From: Victivallis sp. Marseille-Q1083
GTDB taxonomy: Bacteria > Verrucomicrobiota > Lentisphaeria > Victivallales > Victivallaceae
DNA length: 64,000 bases
Direction of reading: 5' to 3'
Assembly (NCBI RefSeq): GCF_903645315.1
Contig: NZ_CAHJXL010000002.1
Span: 248,001-312,000, forward strand
Shown: positions 18,125 through 26,931 of the stretch, one piece after another
Layout of the letters: the number at the start of each line of letters is the position of its first letter
Numbering within the stretch: the stretch's first letter is position 1
The notes under the pieces: model-generated
What the model was told of the DNA's origin: nothing
Databases searched by the model: none
Seen by the model: only the letters and a program-made list of their open reading frames with translations
Position numbers and translations under genes: made by a program

Positions 18125-19177
18125 ATGAACAGTTATGAGAATTACCGTCGTGCGGTACATTGGGAAGAACCGGATTATATTCCGATGACCTTCGCGATCA
18201 ATCCGGCCTGCTACCGGTTTTATGAACCGGCGGCGCTGTTCGATTTGCAGGAAGCGCATCCGCGGCTTTTCCCGAATTTCCGGCGGCCCGCTCTGCCGTT
18301 TCAACCGGAATATGCCTTGAATGCCCGCGCCGCGGCGCCTTACACCGATCCGTGGGGGTGCGTCTGGGAGACCGACACCGACGGCATCATCGGCGTGGTG
18401 CGCAGCCATCCGCTGGCCGATTGGCGGAATCTGGCGGATTTTCATCAGCCGGATCCGGACGTGTGCGACGGCACTTATCCGCTGGACTGGGATCGATTGC
18501 GGGACGAGCTGGAAGGGTGCCGGCAGCGCGGCGAAGTGGCCGCCGTCGGACTGCCGCACGGCCATACTTTCCTGCGGCTGCTGGATATCCGCGGTTATGA
18601 AGACACGCTGTGCGACCTGATGGAGGCGGAACCGAATATTTTGAAGGTGCTCGGCATGGTCGAGGATTTCAATTGCCGCGTGCTGGCTAAAATGCTGGCA
18701 TTGCGTCCCGAACTGGTCGCCCTGGCCGAGGACCTGGGGATGCAGCATGGGCCGATGCTCAGTCCGGCGCTGTTCCGGCAGTACATCAAACCGGTTTATC
18801 GGCGGATGATGACGATGTGTCGCGAAGCCGGCTGCATGATCCATATGCACTCCGACGGCGACTTGCATGAATTGGTCGACGATCTGATCGACAGCGGCGT
18901 TGAAATTCTCAATTTACAGGATCAGGTCAATGGTATCGATTGGATTGCCGGCCGGTTGCGCGGCCGGGTCTGTATCGAACTGGATATCGACCGGCAGGGC
19001 GTGACGCGTTTCGGCACACCGCGGGAAGTGGATGAACTGATCCGCCATGAAGTGGAAACGCTCGGCAGTCGCCGGGGCGGCTTGATGATGATTTTCGGGC
19101 TTTATCCGGGCATGCCGCTGGAAAATGTCGGCGCTTTGATGGATGCGATGGAGCGTTACAGCACTTATTTCAATTGA
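18125..19177 (+). CDS. Uroporphyrinogen decarboxylase-family (URO-D-like) protein
   Basis: A 350-residue soluble protein of the URO-D/MtaA superfamily, started at ATG 18125, 5 nt after GAGG. Diagnostic features are the N-terminal NYRRAVHWEEPDYIPMTF, GLPHGHTFLRLLDIRGYED, and the late stretch HMHSDGDLHELVDDLIDSGV. In cobalamin-dependent methyltransferases of this superfamily that region carries a zinc-binding H-x-C; here it reads HSDGD, so the Cys is replaced. It lies 56 bp after the GH3 gene on the same strand, suggesting co-expression. True haem synthesis is unlikely given the context; methyl transfer or sugar-derivative lyase activity is possible but unproven. Confidence 0.8.
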   Translation: MNSYENYRRAVHWEEPDYIPMTFAINPACYRFYEPAALFDLQEAHPRLFPNFRRPALPFQPEYALNARAAAPYTDPWGCVWETDTDGIIGVVRSHPLADWRNLADFHQPDPDVCDGTYPLDWDRLRDELEGCRQRGEVAAVGLPHGHTFLRLLDIRGYEDTLCDLMEAEPNILKVLGMVEDFNCRVLAKMLALRPELVALAEDLGMQHGPMLSPALFRQYIKPVYRRMMTMCREAGCMIHMHSDGDLHELVDDLIDSGVEILNLQDQVNGIDWIAGRLRGRVCIELDIDRQGVTRFGTPREVDELIRHEVETLGSRRGGLMMIFGLYPGMPLENVGALMDAMERYSTYFN

Positions 19178-19183
19178 GCGGTT

Positions 19184-19231
19184 GAAAAAAAGATTGCCGG
19201 CCGCTCTCTGCCGAATCGGCGGAGAGCGGCC
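19184..19231 (-). terminator. Intrinsic terminator of the minus-strand URO-D-like gene
   Basis: GGCCGCTCTC (19199-19208) pairs with GAGAGCGGCC (19222-19231), with a further internal pairing. Read on the minus strand the hairpin is followed after 7 nt by seven U residues (A-run 19185-19191). It lies just past the stop at 19244. No T-run follows on the plus strand. Confidence 0.65.
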
Positions 19232-19243
19232 GACCGGAATGGC

Positions 19244-20383
19244 TCAGTGTCGGTAAAGCGGCGAATTCAAGCCGAACATCTTCTGTTTCAAGTCGAGGTA
19301 ATAGAGGTAATCGTCCGGAGAAACGTTCGGCGGGCAGCGATGGTCGCAGAACGGGATGTAGCCGCCGCGTTCCACATAGGGCACCAGTGTTTCAAGGTAT
19401 TGCCGGATTGCTTGCCGGCCGGCGGAGAGCTGCAGCTTGTCGACGCCGCCGAAGATGCGCAATTCGCCCGGATACTGATCCAGCAATTCGCCCGGATGCG
19501 AGCAGCCCTGCACTTCAAACGGAAAGAGCGCGTTGATGCCGCCTTCGAGGAAGTAAGGCAGAATCGGCCGGACGTCGCCGTCGCAGTCGGTATACCAGAC
19601 GTCGATGCCGTACTGCTGCAGCTTGGCATGAATCCGCTGATAACGCGGCATGACCACCGAACGGAAAAAATCGACGGTGACGATCGGGCCGTTCTTGAAG
19701 CAGATGTCTTCCCAGCCGGCGGCGTAGTCGAATTGAAAATGCGGCAGCACCGCATCGAGAAAATCCTCGACCAGCACGCAGCAGGTTTCCACCATGTCCT
19801 CCAGCATTTCCGGATAATCGTACATCGTATAAGCCAGTCCTTCGAAGGTCAGCAGGTCGCGGATTTTGCCGATCATCGAACCGGTGTTGACGCCGAGCGG
19901 GTATTGGCGATCGGCCGGATGCCGCGCTTTCAATGCGGCGATGTCCGGCCGGCGGGAAGGATCATCGCGCCGGAAACGTTCCTCTTTACAGCGTTTCCAG
20001 TCATCCGGCGTGACGATCGACGATTTCAAGTAATGCGGGATGGTGTCGTGGCCGTCCAGCGGCACCTCGGCGAGCAGTCCGTCCGCATTGATGACGATGC
20101 GGACGTTGTCGCGTTCTTCGAGGACTTGGGCTTCGAACGGCGGCGAGAGCCAGACGTTGCCGCCGATCTGCTGGATGACGTCGAAACTGAAGAAGAGGTC
20201 CGCTTCGTCATTATTGGTGATGCCGTGGTCACGGAACAACGGCCACTGGGTGAAATTTTCGTCCCAGTAGCCGAACTCCATGTTGAAGCAGCGGTCGACG
20301 TGCTGGAAGTGCATCTGGCGGCGGAAACGTTCCCGGCCGGTCATCGTGCCGGGCCAGGGGGGCAGAAAAGGTTGAATTTCCAT
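19244..20383 (-). CDS. URO-D-like protein divergent from an AraC regulator
   Basis: A second URO-D-superfamily protein, about 379 residues from the ATG at 20383; the adjacent ATG at 20386 also follows GAGGG. Family features: TGRERFRRQMHFQHVDR at the N-terminus, FDYAAGWEDICFKNGP, DVWYTDCDGDVRPILPYF and the C-terminal GYIPFCDHRCPPNVSPDDY. The metal-site region reads TDCDGD, lacking the His of the H-x-C seen in zinc methyltransferases. It is divergent from an AraC regulator and convergent with the other URO-D-like gene. Such proteins are common near catabolic genes in this type of genome; the reaction is unknown. Confidence 0.8.
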   Translation of the reverse strand: MEIQPFLPPWPGTMTGRERFRRQMHFQHVDRCFNMEFGYWDENFTQWPLFRDHGITNNDEADLFFSFDVIQQIGGNVWLSPPFEAQVLEERDNVRIVINADGLLAEVPLDGHDTIPHYLKSSIVTPDDWKRCKEERFRRDDPSRRPDIAALKARHPADRQYPLGVNTGSMIGKIRDLLTFEGLAYTMYDYPEMLEDMVETCCVLVEDFLDAVLPHFQFDYAAGWEDICFKNGPIVTVDFFRSVVMPRYQRIHAKLQQYGIDVWYTDCDGDVRPILPYFLEGGINALFPFEVQGCSHPGELLDQYPGELRIFGGVDKLQLSAGRQAIRQYLETLVPYVERGGYIPFCDHRCPPNVSPDDYLYYLDLKQKMFGLNSPLYRH

Positions 20384-20422
20384 CATTCCCTCGATTGGAT
20401 TTTTATTGTTGCATGATACAAT

Positions 20423-20451
20423 ATTATACGACAAGTTGCCGGGAATCGGAA
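20423..20451 (-). promoter_or_regulatory. Candidate regulated promoter for the minus-strand URO-D-like gene
   Basis: Minus-strand TATAAT (20428-20423) with a poor -35 TTCCGA (20451-20446) at 17 nt. A weak -35 beside a divergent AraC gene fits an activator-dependent promoter. The palindrome TACAATTGTA (20475-20484) lies just before the AraC start. Confidence 0.35.
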
Positions 20452-20486
20452 TATGCAATTATCACTTTTTCATATACAATTGTAAG

Positions 20487-21287
20487 ATGTCACACGATTA
20501 TTCCAGTTGTGAAGTGCAGCCGCAGGTCAATTTCATCAATTATCAGTCATTGGCCGGCATGCTGCCGGTATGGAGCCGGCGGCGGCTGAATGATTTCGAA
20601 CTCATTCTGGTCCGCCGCGGCCGTTTTCGCTTCCGCAACCATGAAACGCAGGAAGAAGTCATTCAGCGGGAGAATCAGGTATTGACCATCCTGCCGGGCG
20701 AGTTGCATACGTATGAGTTGTTGTCCGGCAGGGAGGAAGCCTTTTTCAGTTGCATCCATTTGGAGTTGATGCCGGGCGGCTCCTGGTTGAATGGCGATTA
20801 CGGTTTGACGGAATTGCCGGCCAGGTTGACCGCTTTTGAGCGGGAGGAGGAGATCGGTTCGCTGTTTTTGCGGGCCAGCCGGCTGAAACGGCGTTACGGC
20901 CGTTATTCCCGGGAGCTGCTGTGCTGTGTGGTCAAGGAAATCTGGCTGTGCCTGGTCGAGCGCCGCATTGCAGTGCCGCAGCGGACGGAACGGTTCAAAG
21001 CGATGCTGCAATTCCTGCATGAAAATTTGTTGTCGCACCCGGGCCGGGAAGAACTGGCCCGGCACTTCCGGCTGTCGCCGCAGCAGGTCAACATGTTGTT
21101 CAAGCGGGAACTTGGCCTTTCGCCGGGGGAATATGTGCGCCGGGAGTTGATGGAGCAGGGCTACCAACTGCTCCATTATGAACAGTTGAGCGTCAAGGAG
21201 ACGGCGGAGCGGCTGAACTTCGGCAACCAGTTCTATTTTTCCAAGGTGTTCAAAAAGATCTTCGGCGTGCCGCCGTCGAAATCCTGA
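20487..21287 (+). CDS. AraC-family transcriptional regulator
   Basis: About 266 residues from ATG 20487; the longer frame from 20406 reads through the divergent promoter region and is unlikely. Residues 20-110 resemble the AraC cupin sensor (FELILVRRGRFRFRN, LTILPGELHTYEL). Residues 185-266 form the double helix-turn-helix (GREELARHFRLSPQQVNMLF; then ETAERLNFGNQFYFSKVFKK). The divergent URO-D-like gene is the obvious target. The ribosome-binding site is weak (GTAAG). The effector is unknown but likely a sugar or derivative. Confidence 0.9.
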   Translation: MSHDYSSCEVQPQVNFINYQSLAGMLPVWSRRRLNDFELILVRRGRFRFRNHETQEEVIQRENQVLTILPGELHTYELLSGREEAFFSCIHLELMPGGSWLNGDYGLTELPARLTAFEREEEIGSLFLRASRLKRRYGRYSRELLCCVVKEIWLCLVERRIAVPQRTERFKAMLQFLHENLLSHPGREELARHFRLSPQQVNMLFKRELGLSPGEYVRRELMEQGYQLLHYEQLSVKETAERLNFGNQFYFSKVFKKIFGVPPSKS

Positions 21288-21293
21288 TGCCGG

Positions 21294-22232
21294 TCAGCAG
21301 TAACGCCGCATTGCCTCGGTGAAATCGGCCGGCGGGGGGGCGGCCAGGTCCAGGCGACAGCCGGTGTGCGGATGGAAAAAGGACAGCGCGGCGGCATGCA
21401 GCGCCTGGCGGGACATTTTCAAACGTTCGTAATCGTTTGGGGTCAATTGATCGCCTTTGATTTTCAGGTAAAAGCGTTCATCCGGACCGTAAAGTTTGTC
21501 GCCGAGCAGCGGATAGCCGAGCGACTGGCAGCTTGCCCGGATTTGATGCAGCCGGCCGGTACGGGGTTCCGCTTGGATCAGTGAAACTTCCGCGCCGTGC
21601 CGCAGCGCGGTAAAAAGGGTGGCGGCCGGTTGATATTTGCCGCCGCCGGCCGGCGGTTCGGCATAAAAGCGTTGCTTTTTGCGGATGGGGCTGGCTGGAT
21701 CATGGCCCAGGAAACCGGTCGCCTCCAGCCGTTCCGGGAAACGGCCGAACACCAGCGCCAGATAGCGCTTCCGCATCTGCGGCAGCTGCCGGGACAATTG
21801 GGCGGCGGCGGCGGCGTTTTTGGCCGCCAGCAGCAGGCCGCTGGTTTCGCGGTCCAGCCGGTTTACCGGGTAAATGTCACCGTAACGCTCTTTCAGCAGA
21901 TACCATAAGGTATGTTTGAAAAATGGCCCGGCCGGGTGGCACGGCAGGTCGCCGGATTTGTCGATCGCCAGCAGCCAATCGTCTTCGTAAGCGATCCGGT
22001 AGCTCGGGTCCACCGGCGGTTCCGGCAACTCGCCGGGCAAATAAGCCAGCCGGTCGCCGGCTTGCAGGAGGCAACCGGCGGCCGCCGGCTGTCCGTTGAC
22101 GTGCAGTTGACCGGCGGCAATCAGCTCCAGCCAACGCGTCGGGGAGTGGTAAGTGAAACGGCCGGCCAGAAATTCCGCCAGCGGTTTTCCGGCATCGGCC
22201 GTTCGGATGGTGCACTCGATGATGCGCTGCAT
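21294..22232 (-). CDS. RluA-family pseudouridine synthase
   Basis: A 312-residue RNA-modifying enzyme. An N-terminal S4-like RNA-binding domain (TRWLELIAAGQLHVNG) is followed by the catalytic domain, whose signature PVNRLDRETSGLLLAAK contains the catalytic Asp of RluA-type synthases, and later RTGRLHQIRASCQSLGYPLL. It would convert specific uridines of rRNA or tRNA to pseudouridine; which ones cannot be told. The stop lies 6 bp from the convergent AraC stop. The gene follows the GNAT gene by 3 bp, so it is probably the last gene of the accA transcript. Confidence 0.9.
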   Translation of the reverse strand: MQRIIECTIRTADAGKPLAEFLAGRFTYHSPTRWLELIAAGQLHVNGQPAAAGCLLQAGDRLAYLPGELPEPPVDPSYRIAYEDDWLLAIDKSGDLPCHPAGPFFKHTLWYLLKERYGDIYPVNRLDRETSGLLLAAKNAAAAAQLSRQLPQMRKRYLALVFGRFPERLEATGFLGHDPASPIRKKQRFYAEPPAGGGKYQPAATLFTALRHGAEVSLIQAEPRTGRLHQIRASCQSLGYPLLGDKLYGPDERFYLKIKGDQLTPNDYERLKMSRQALHAAALSFFHPHTGCRLDLAAPPPADFTEAMRRYC

Positions 22233-22235
22233 GGT

Positions 22236-22715
22236 TCAGTCGTCGCTTTTCAGCATCACCGCCAGTTCGTCGCAGCACTCTTTTTTGGGACAATTCAGGC
22301 AGTCGCTCCAGATTTTTTCCGGAAACAGCTCTTTGCCGACGACCCGGAAACCGAGACGGACGAAAAAGTCCGCTTTCAGCGTCAGCGCGAACAGGCGGAA
22401 GCGCTGGCGGCTATTCCGCAGTTTTCGAATGCAGTATTCCACCAGGGCACGGCCGACGCCGGTATTCTGCAGCTCCGGCGCGACCACCAGCGAACGGATT
22501 TCCAGCAAATCGTTGCCGAAGTCGCGCATCGCGACGCAGCCGACCAGTTCGCCCTCCCGTTCCGCCACCGAAAAATTGGCCAAATAATAGCGGATATCCG
22601 CTTCACTGCGCTGCAGGACGATTTTTTTGGCTGCATAGAGTTCCAGCAATGCGAAGATCGCTTTGACGTCCGCTTCAGTTGCCGGCCGGACAGTCAGCGC
22701 TGTCGAGTTGCTCAT
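22236..22715 (-). CDS. GNAT N-acetyltransferase, short ArgA type
   Basis: A 159-residue single-domain acetyltransferase. ATG 22715 follows GAGG by 6 nt and overlaps the accA end by 41 bp; the longer frame is an accA shadow. LTVRPATEADVKAIFALLEL is the N-terminal GNAT helix region and VAPELQNTGVGRALVEYCI is the acetyl-CoA-binding V-x-x-x-x-Q/R-x-x-G-x-G/A loop. The C-terminal motif IWSDCLNCPKKECCDELAV, with four clustered cysteines, resembles short glutamate N-acetyltransferases (ArgA type) of arginine biosynthesis. No other arginine gene is nearby, so the substrate is an inference. Confidence 0.75.
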   Translation of the reverse strand: MSNSTALTVRPATEADVKAIFALLELYAAKKIVLQRSEADIRYYLANFSVAEREGELVGCVAMRDFGNDLLEIRSLVVAPELQNTGVGRALVEYCIRKLRNSRQRFRLFALTLKADFFVRLGFRVVGKELFPEKIWSDCLNCPKKECCDELAVMLKSDD

Positions 22716-23715
22716 CGGCGGCCTCATTCGTTTCGGGTTCGTCTGTTTCGGCTTCCGGTTCGGCGAAACGCCCCATCGCCCGGAATTTTTCATAACGCTG
22801 ATTGCGCAGTTCATCGGCGCTGCAGGTGCCCAGTTCGTCCAATTGACGGATCAACGCCTCCTTCAGCGTACCGGCCATCTTGTCGCTGTCGCAGTGCGCG
22901 CCGCCGAGCGGCTCCGGAACGATTGCATCGGCGATGCCGAGTTCCAGCAGCTTCTGGGCCGTCAGATTCAGCGCTTCGGCCGCCTGCGGCGCAAAGCGGC
23001 GGTCTTTCCACAGGATGGCGGCACAGCCTTCCGGCGTGATGACCGAATAATAGGCATTTTCCAGAATCAAAATGCGATTGCCGACGCCGATGCCGATCGC
23101 GCCGCCGGAACCTCCTTCGCCGATGATCACGGCGATGACCGGAACGGTCAACGTGAACATGTCGCGCATGCTTACCGCAATCGCTTCACCGATATGGCGC
23201 TCCTCGGAGGCGATGCCCGGAAAGGCCCCGGGAGTGTCGATGAAGGTGATGATCGGCACCTGGGCCAGTTCGGCCATTTTCATCAGCCGGGTCGCTTTGC
23301 GGTAACCTTCCGGATGGGGCCAGCCGAAATTGCGCATGACGTTGGATTTCATGTCGCGCCCTTTCTGGGTGCCGATCACCATCACTTTCCGGCCGTCGAG
23401 TCTGGCGAAACCGCCGACGACCGCTTTGTCGTCGCTGAAACGGCGGTCACCGTGCAGTTCGACGAAATCACTGCACATCAGATTGATGTAATCCAGCGTA
23501 TAGGGCCGTTCCGGGTGGCGGGCGAGCTGGACGCGCTGCCACGCAGTGAGTTTGCTGTAGATCTCTTTCAGCGTGGAGTCCAGTTTACGCTCCAGGGCGC
23601 TGATCGTATCGGCAATATCGATATCCGGATTCGAACTGCTCAGCTCGATCAGTCCTTGAATCTGCTTTTTGATTTCGATGATCGGTTTTTCGAATTCCAG
23701 GTGAAATTCCGCCAT
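22675..23715 (-). CDS. accA: Acetyl-CoA carboxylase carboxyltransferase alpha subunit
   Basis: A 346-residue protein with the full AccA layout: an N-terminal coiled helix (FEKPIIEIKKQIQGLIELSS), then HPERPYTLDYINLMCSDFVE, DDKAVVGGFARLDGRKVMVI, the crotonase-fold core FIDTPGAFPGIASEERHIGE and GEGGSGGAIGIGVGNRILIL. With AccD (encoded 4.3 kb away on the other strand) it transfers carboxyl from carboxybiotin to acetyl-CoA, giving malonyl-CoA for fatty-acid synthesis. The C-terminus is extended by an acidic Glu/Thr-rich tail (about 35 residues) not needed for the fold. The GNAT gene begins inside its end. Confidence 0.95.
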   Translation of the reverse strand: MAEFHLEFEKPIIEIKKQIQGLIELSSSNPDIDIADTISALERKLDSTLKEIYSKLTAWQRVQLARHPERPYTLDYINLMCSDFVELHGDRRFSDDKAVVGGFARLDGRKVMVIGTQKGRDMKSNVMRNFGWPHPEGYRKATRLMKMAELAQVPIITFIDTPGAFPGIASEERHIGEAIAVSMRDMFTLTVPVIAVIIGEGGSGGAIGIGVGNRILILENAYYSVITPEGCAAILWKDRRFAPQAAEALNLTAQKLLELGIADAIVPEPLGGAHCDSDKMAGTLKEALIRQLDELGTCSADELRNQRYEKFRAMGRFAEPEAETDEPETNEAADEQLDSADCPAGN

Positions 23716-23747
23716 ATGATGCTTTCCCCAAGTTCCTTGCAGTCTAT

Positions 23748-24770
23748 TTACTCTTCTATTTTTACCGGTACCTGATGCGGCAGGATGTTGAACAGTTCTT
23801 CGACATCCTGGTTGCGCATCCTGATACAGCCGTTGCTCAACGGCTTGGTAATTTCCGAATCTTTTTCCCAGGTGCCGTGAATGCCGTACCCGGTCAGCGT
23901 CGCATCGGTTTCGCCGGTCGGCTTCAAATCCAGCCAGCGGGTGCCGAGAATATTTTCCGGATCGCCGAACGGGATGACGCGGCCGTCCGGCGCATACCAG
24001 GGCGGTTCCTTGATTTTGGCCGTCACCCGAAAATCACCGGTCGGAGTGCGGTTCTGGCGGCCGACGCCGATGTCGTAAATTTTGAACAGCTCGTCGCCGT
24101 CGTAGACATAGAGCAGGCTTTTCGATTTGCTGACCAGCAGCCGCCAGGCGCCCTGGTAGATTCTGAATTTCTGGCCGATGCGGATGTGCGAACTGTTCAA
24201 GTCCAGTTTGTTGGCAATCTGGATGGCTTCGATGGTGGTTTGGAATTGCCGGGCGATTTTGTCCAGACTGTCGTTGGGTTCGACGATATAAACCGCTTTC
24301 TTCGCCGGGAAAGGCACGTCGGTAAAAAGAATTTTCGTGTTGGCCGCACTCAGCAGTTCGACACACTCCCGCCAGGCCGGATCCGCTTCGGTAATCCGCC
24401 TGTCCTGCAATAATGCAGTGATTTTCTCCCGCACCTGGACGTATTCGCCCTGTTCCAGCAACGACCGGACGGCGGCCAATTCTGCGGCGACTTCCGGCGG
24501 TATGGCCGGCGGTCCCGGCATCGGCTGTTCCGGCTCGGAGTCCGGTGTTTCTCCGGCCGGCGGCGCTTCAACGGTCCCCGTCTCCGCGGCGGGATTGGTG
24601 GCGACTTTCGGCGGCGTTTCTTCGCCGGAATTGCGCTTCAGCAGGTAAACGGCCAGTGCCGCGATGATCAGGAGAAGCACAAAGAGGAACAGCCGCCGCT
24701 TCGACCCGGCTTGGGAATCCGACGCCGGACCCGGCTGTTTGCCGCCGTAATTGTATCGTAGTTTTGCCAT
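23748..24770 (-). CDS. LysM-L,D-transpeptidase (YkuD family)
   Basis: A 340-residue membrane-anchored cell-wall enzyme. Residues 27-44 (LFLFVLLLIIAALAVYLL) form one transmembrane helix, followed by a Pro/Glu-rich linker and a helical stretch. Residues about 157-205 are a LysM domain (YIVEPNDSLDKIARQFQTT). The C-terminal YkuD domain holds HGTWEKDS and the catalytic cysteine in SNGCIRMRNQDVEEL. It would form 3-3 cross-links or attach proteins to peptidoglycan on the outer face of the inner membrane. It lies 32 bp upstream of accA, on the same strand. Confidence 0.9.
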   Translation of the reverse strand: MAKLRYNYGGKQPGPASDSQAGSKRRLFLFVLLLIIAALAVYLLKRNSGEETPPKVATNPAAETGTVEAPPAGETPDSEPEQPMPGPPAIPPEVAAELAAVRSLLEQGEYVQVREKITALLQDRRITEADPAWRECVELLSAANTKILFTDVPFPAKKAVYIVEPNDSLDKIARQFQTTIEAIQIANKLDLNSSHIRIGQKFRIYQGAWRLLVSKSKSLLYVYDGDELFKIYDIGVGRQNRTPTGDFRVTAKIKEPPWYAPDGRVIPFGDPENILGTRWLDLKPTGETDATLTGYGIHGTWEKDSEITKPLSNGCIRMRNQDVEELFNILPHQVPVKIEE

Positions 24771-24846
24771 CTGCGCATCCGTCCGTTATTGATTCCGGAT
24801 AATATACATTGAAAAATAATATTTTACCAATCGTTGAGGAAAAAAG

Positions 24847-24874
24847 TTGATTATCTGTCGAAAGACAGTATATT
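24847..24874 (+). promoter_or_regulatory. Promoter of the LOG-family/aroA/lpxL unit
   Basis: TTGATT (24847-24852), 16 nt, TATATT (24869-24874). The spacer contains CTGTC-GAAA-GACAG, an inverted repeat that may be accidental. The first gene begins about 46 nt downstream. Confidence 0.5.
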
Positions 24875-24920
24875 TCCAAAATGTCTATCATGATGAAACG
24901 CTAATTTTGCGGGGTGGAAT

Positions 24921-25628
24921 ATGGCTTTGCACAATACTTCGTCCGGGGCAGGGCGTTGCAACTGCTTCAGCGACGTTAATTTCCAGCAGCAGGACACCTG
25001 GCGGATCTTTCGGATCATGGCCGAATTCGTCGATGCGTTCGAGGCGATGGCCGAGCGCGGTCCGATGATCACCGTGTTCGGTTCGGCCCGGATCGGCGCC
25101 GATGCGACCGCTTATCAGGAAGCGGAAAAATTAGGGAGCCTGCTGGTGAAGAATGGTTACGGCGTCATCACCGGCGGCGGCGGCGGCATCATGGAAGCCG
25201 CCAACAAAGGCGCCTTTGAAGCCAAAGGAGTGTCGATCGGCCTGAATATCGAACTGCCGAAGGAGCAGCAGCCGAACCAGTATCAGACCGACAGTCTGTT
25301 TTTCCGGTATTTTTTCATCCGGAAGGTCTGTTTTCTCAAATATTCGATGGGAGCGGTGATCTTTCCCGGCGGATTCGGCACGCTGGATGAATTTTTCGAA
25401 TCGGTGACGCTGGTGCAGACCAATAAAGTCAATCCGGTGCCGATCGTCGTCGTCGGCCGGGATTTCTGGCACGACGGCATCAGTTGGATCGAGAAAAGCC
25501 TGCTGCGCGAAAAAATGATCGACCAGGAGGACCTGAAATTTTTCGAAGTGGTCGATACGGCCGAAGAGGCGATGCAATACCTGCTGGACTGCCACCGTTT
25601 CGGCATTCAGAATACCGTAAAACTGTAA
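24921..25628 (+). CDS. LOG-family Rossmann-fold protein
   Basis: A 235-residue protein of the LOG (TIGR00730) family. GSARIGADATAYQEAEKLG and ITGGGGGIMEAANKGA form the nucleotide-binding part and PGGFGTLDEFFE is the family signature PGGxGTxxE. Characterised members are cytokinin-type nucleoside 5'-monophosphate phosphoribohydrolases; in bacteria the physiological substrate is usually unknown. It starts a plus-strand run with aroA and the acyltransferase: its stop is 10 bp before the aroA ATG. Confidence 0.85.
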   Translation: MALHNTSSGAGRCNCFSDVNFQQQDTWRIFRIMAEFVDAFEAMAERGPMITVFGSARIGADATAYQEAEKLGSLLVKNGYGVITGGGGGIMEAANKGAFEAKGVSIGLNIELPKEQQPNQYQTDSLFFRYFFIRKVCFLKYSMGAVIFPGGFGTLDEFFESVTLVQTNKVNPVPIVVVGRDFWHDGISWIEKSLLREKMIDQEDLKFFEVVDTAEEAMQYLLDCHRFGIQNTVKL

Positions 25629-25638
25629 TGTGCTTCCC

Positions 25639-26913
25639 ATGAAGATTCATGTGAAGAAATCCCGCCTGGCCGGCGCGATTGCGGTGCCGGGGTCCAAATC
25701 CCATACCATCCGGGCGATTGCCGCCGCCCTGATGGCGGAAGGCGAATCGATCATCCGCGCTCCGCTGGTTTCGGCCGACACGCTGGCGACATTGCGCGCC
25801 GCCGGGCAGTTGGGCGCCGTGGTCCGCCGCGCCGATGGACTCTGGCGCATCACCGGTTGCGGCGGGCGTTTTACGCCGCCGCAACGGACGATCGATATGG
25901 AGAATTCCGGTACCGGACTGCGTTTGCTGTCGGCTTTGGCGGCGACCCAGTCCTTTCCGGTGGCGTTCGACGGCGACGCTTCACTGCGCAGCCGGCCGAT
26001 GGGGCCGCTGCTGGCCGCGCTGGCTGAATTGGGCGTCGCAGTCGAGAGCGATGACGGGCGGTGTCCGTTGCGGGTAAGGGGCCCGTTGCGGGGTGGCCGG
26101 GCCTCGGTGGAGGCGGTCAGTTCGCAATTTTTAAGCGCGCTGTTGTTTGCCGCTCCGCTGGCGCTCGCTCCGACGGCGTTGGACTTGACGCTGCTCAATG
26201 AGCGGCCGTATGTTGAAATCACCCTGAAATGGCTGGACCGGCTCGGTGTGCGGGATCGCGCTTCCGCCGACCGGATGCATTACGAGTTGCCGGGCAATCA
26301 GAAGATCGGTGCGTTCGATGTCACCATCCCGGCCGATTTTTCGACGGCGGCTTTTCCGCTCGGCGCGGCGGCATTGGTCGGCGACGGCGTCGACATTCTG
26401 AATCTGGATTTTCAGGATGTCCAGGGGGATAAAGCGGTTTTCGACATGTTTGAAGCGATGGGAGCGAAGGTCGAACGCCGGGAGAAGGTCACCCGGGTGA
26501 CGGCGGGCCGGCCGTTGAACGCGTTGACGCTGGATTTGAATGCGACTCCGGATGCGTTGCCGCTGCTGGCGGTGACGGCGGCATTGACGCCGGGAGAAAC
26601 CCGGCTGGTCAATGTCCCGCAGGCGCGTCTTAAGGAGACCGACCGGATTTGCTGTATGTGCGCCGAGCTGAAAAAAATGGGCGGCGAGGTCGAGGAACTG
26701 CCGGACGGAATGATCATTCGCGGCGGCAAACTGACCGGAGCGGCGTTGAAGAGCTATGGCGACCACCGCATCGTCATGGCCCTGGCGGTTGCCGCGCTGG
26801 CGGCGGACGGGGAGAGCGTTATCGATGAGGCGGAGGCCGCGGCGGTCACTTATCCGGATTTCGTCGCGGATTTCCAGCGTCTTGGCGCGGACATCACCGT
26901 CATAAAGGATTGA
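25639..26913 (+). CDS. aroA: 3-phosphoshikimate 1-carboxyvinyltransferase (EPSP synthase)
   Basis: About 424 residues. The enzyme joins phosphoenolpyruvate to shikimate 3-phosphate in the shikimate pathway. Conserved blocks are visible: the N-terminal VPGSKSHTIRAIAAALMAEG (phosphate-binding Lys/Ser), NSGTGLRLLSALAA, SLRSRPMGPLLAAL, SSQFLSALLFAAPLA, DFSTAAFPLGAAAL, RLKETDRICCMCAELKKMG and SYGDHRIVMALAVAAL. I prefer ATG 25639; GTG 25630, three codons earlier, is possible, and neither has a strong ribosome-binding site. It is probably translated from the same transcript as the LOG gene. Confidence 0.95.
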   Translation: MKIHVKKSRLAGAIAVPGSKSHTIRAIAAALMAEGESIIRAPLVSADTLATLRAAGQLGAVVRRADGLWRITGCGGRFTPPQRTIDMENSGTGLRLLSALAATQSFPVAFDGDASLRSRPMGPLLAALAELGVAVESDDGRCPLRVRGPLRGGRASVEAVSSQFLSALLFAAPLALAPTALDLTLLNERPYVEITLKWLDRLGVRDRASADRMHYELPGNQKIGAFDVTIPADFSTAAFPLGAAALVGDGVDILNLDFQDVQGDKAVFDMFEAMGAKVERREKVTRVTAGRPLNALTLDLNATPDALPLLAVTAALTPGETRLVNVPQARLKETDRICCMCAELKKMGGEVEELPDGMIIRGGKLTGAALKSYGDHRIVMALAVAALAADGESVIDEAEAAAVTYPDFVADFQRLGADITVIKD

Positions 26914-26931
26914 AAAACAGTAAGGATTGTT

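Noticed and set aside
24856-24869. CTGTC-GAAA-GACAG hairpin as an RNA element
   Set aside because: It lies inside the promoter spacer, upstream of the predicted transcription start, so it would not be transcribed from that promoter.
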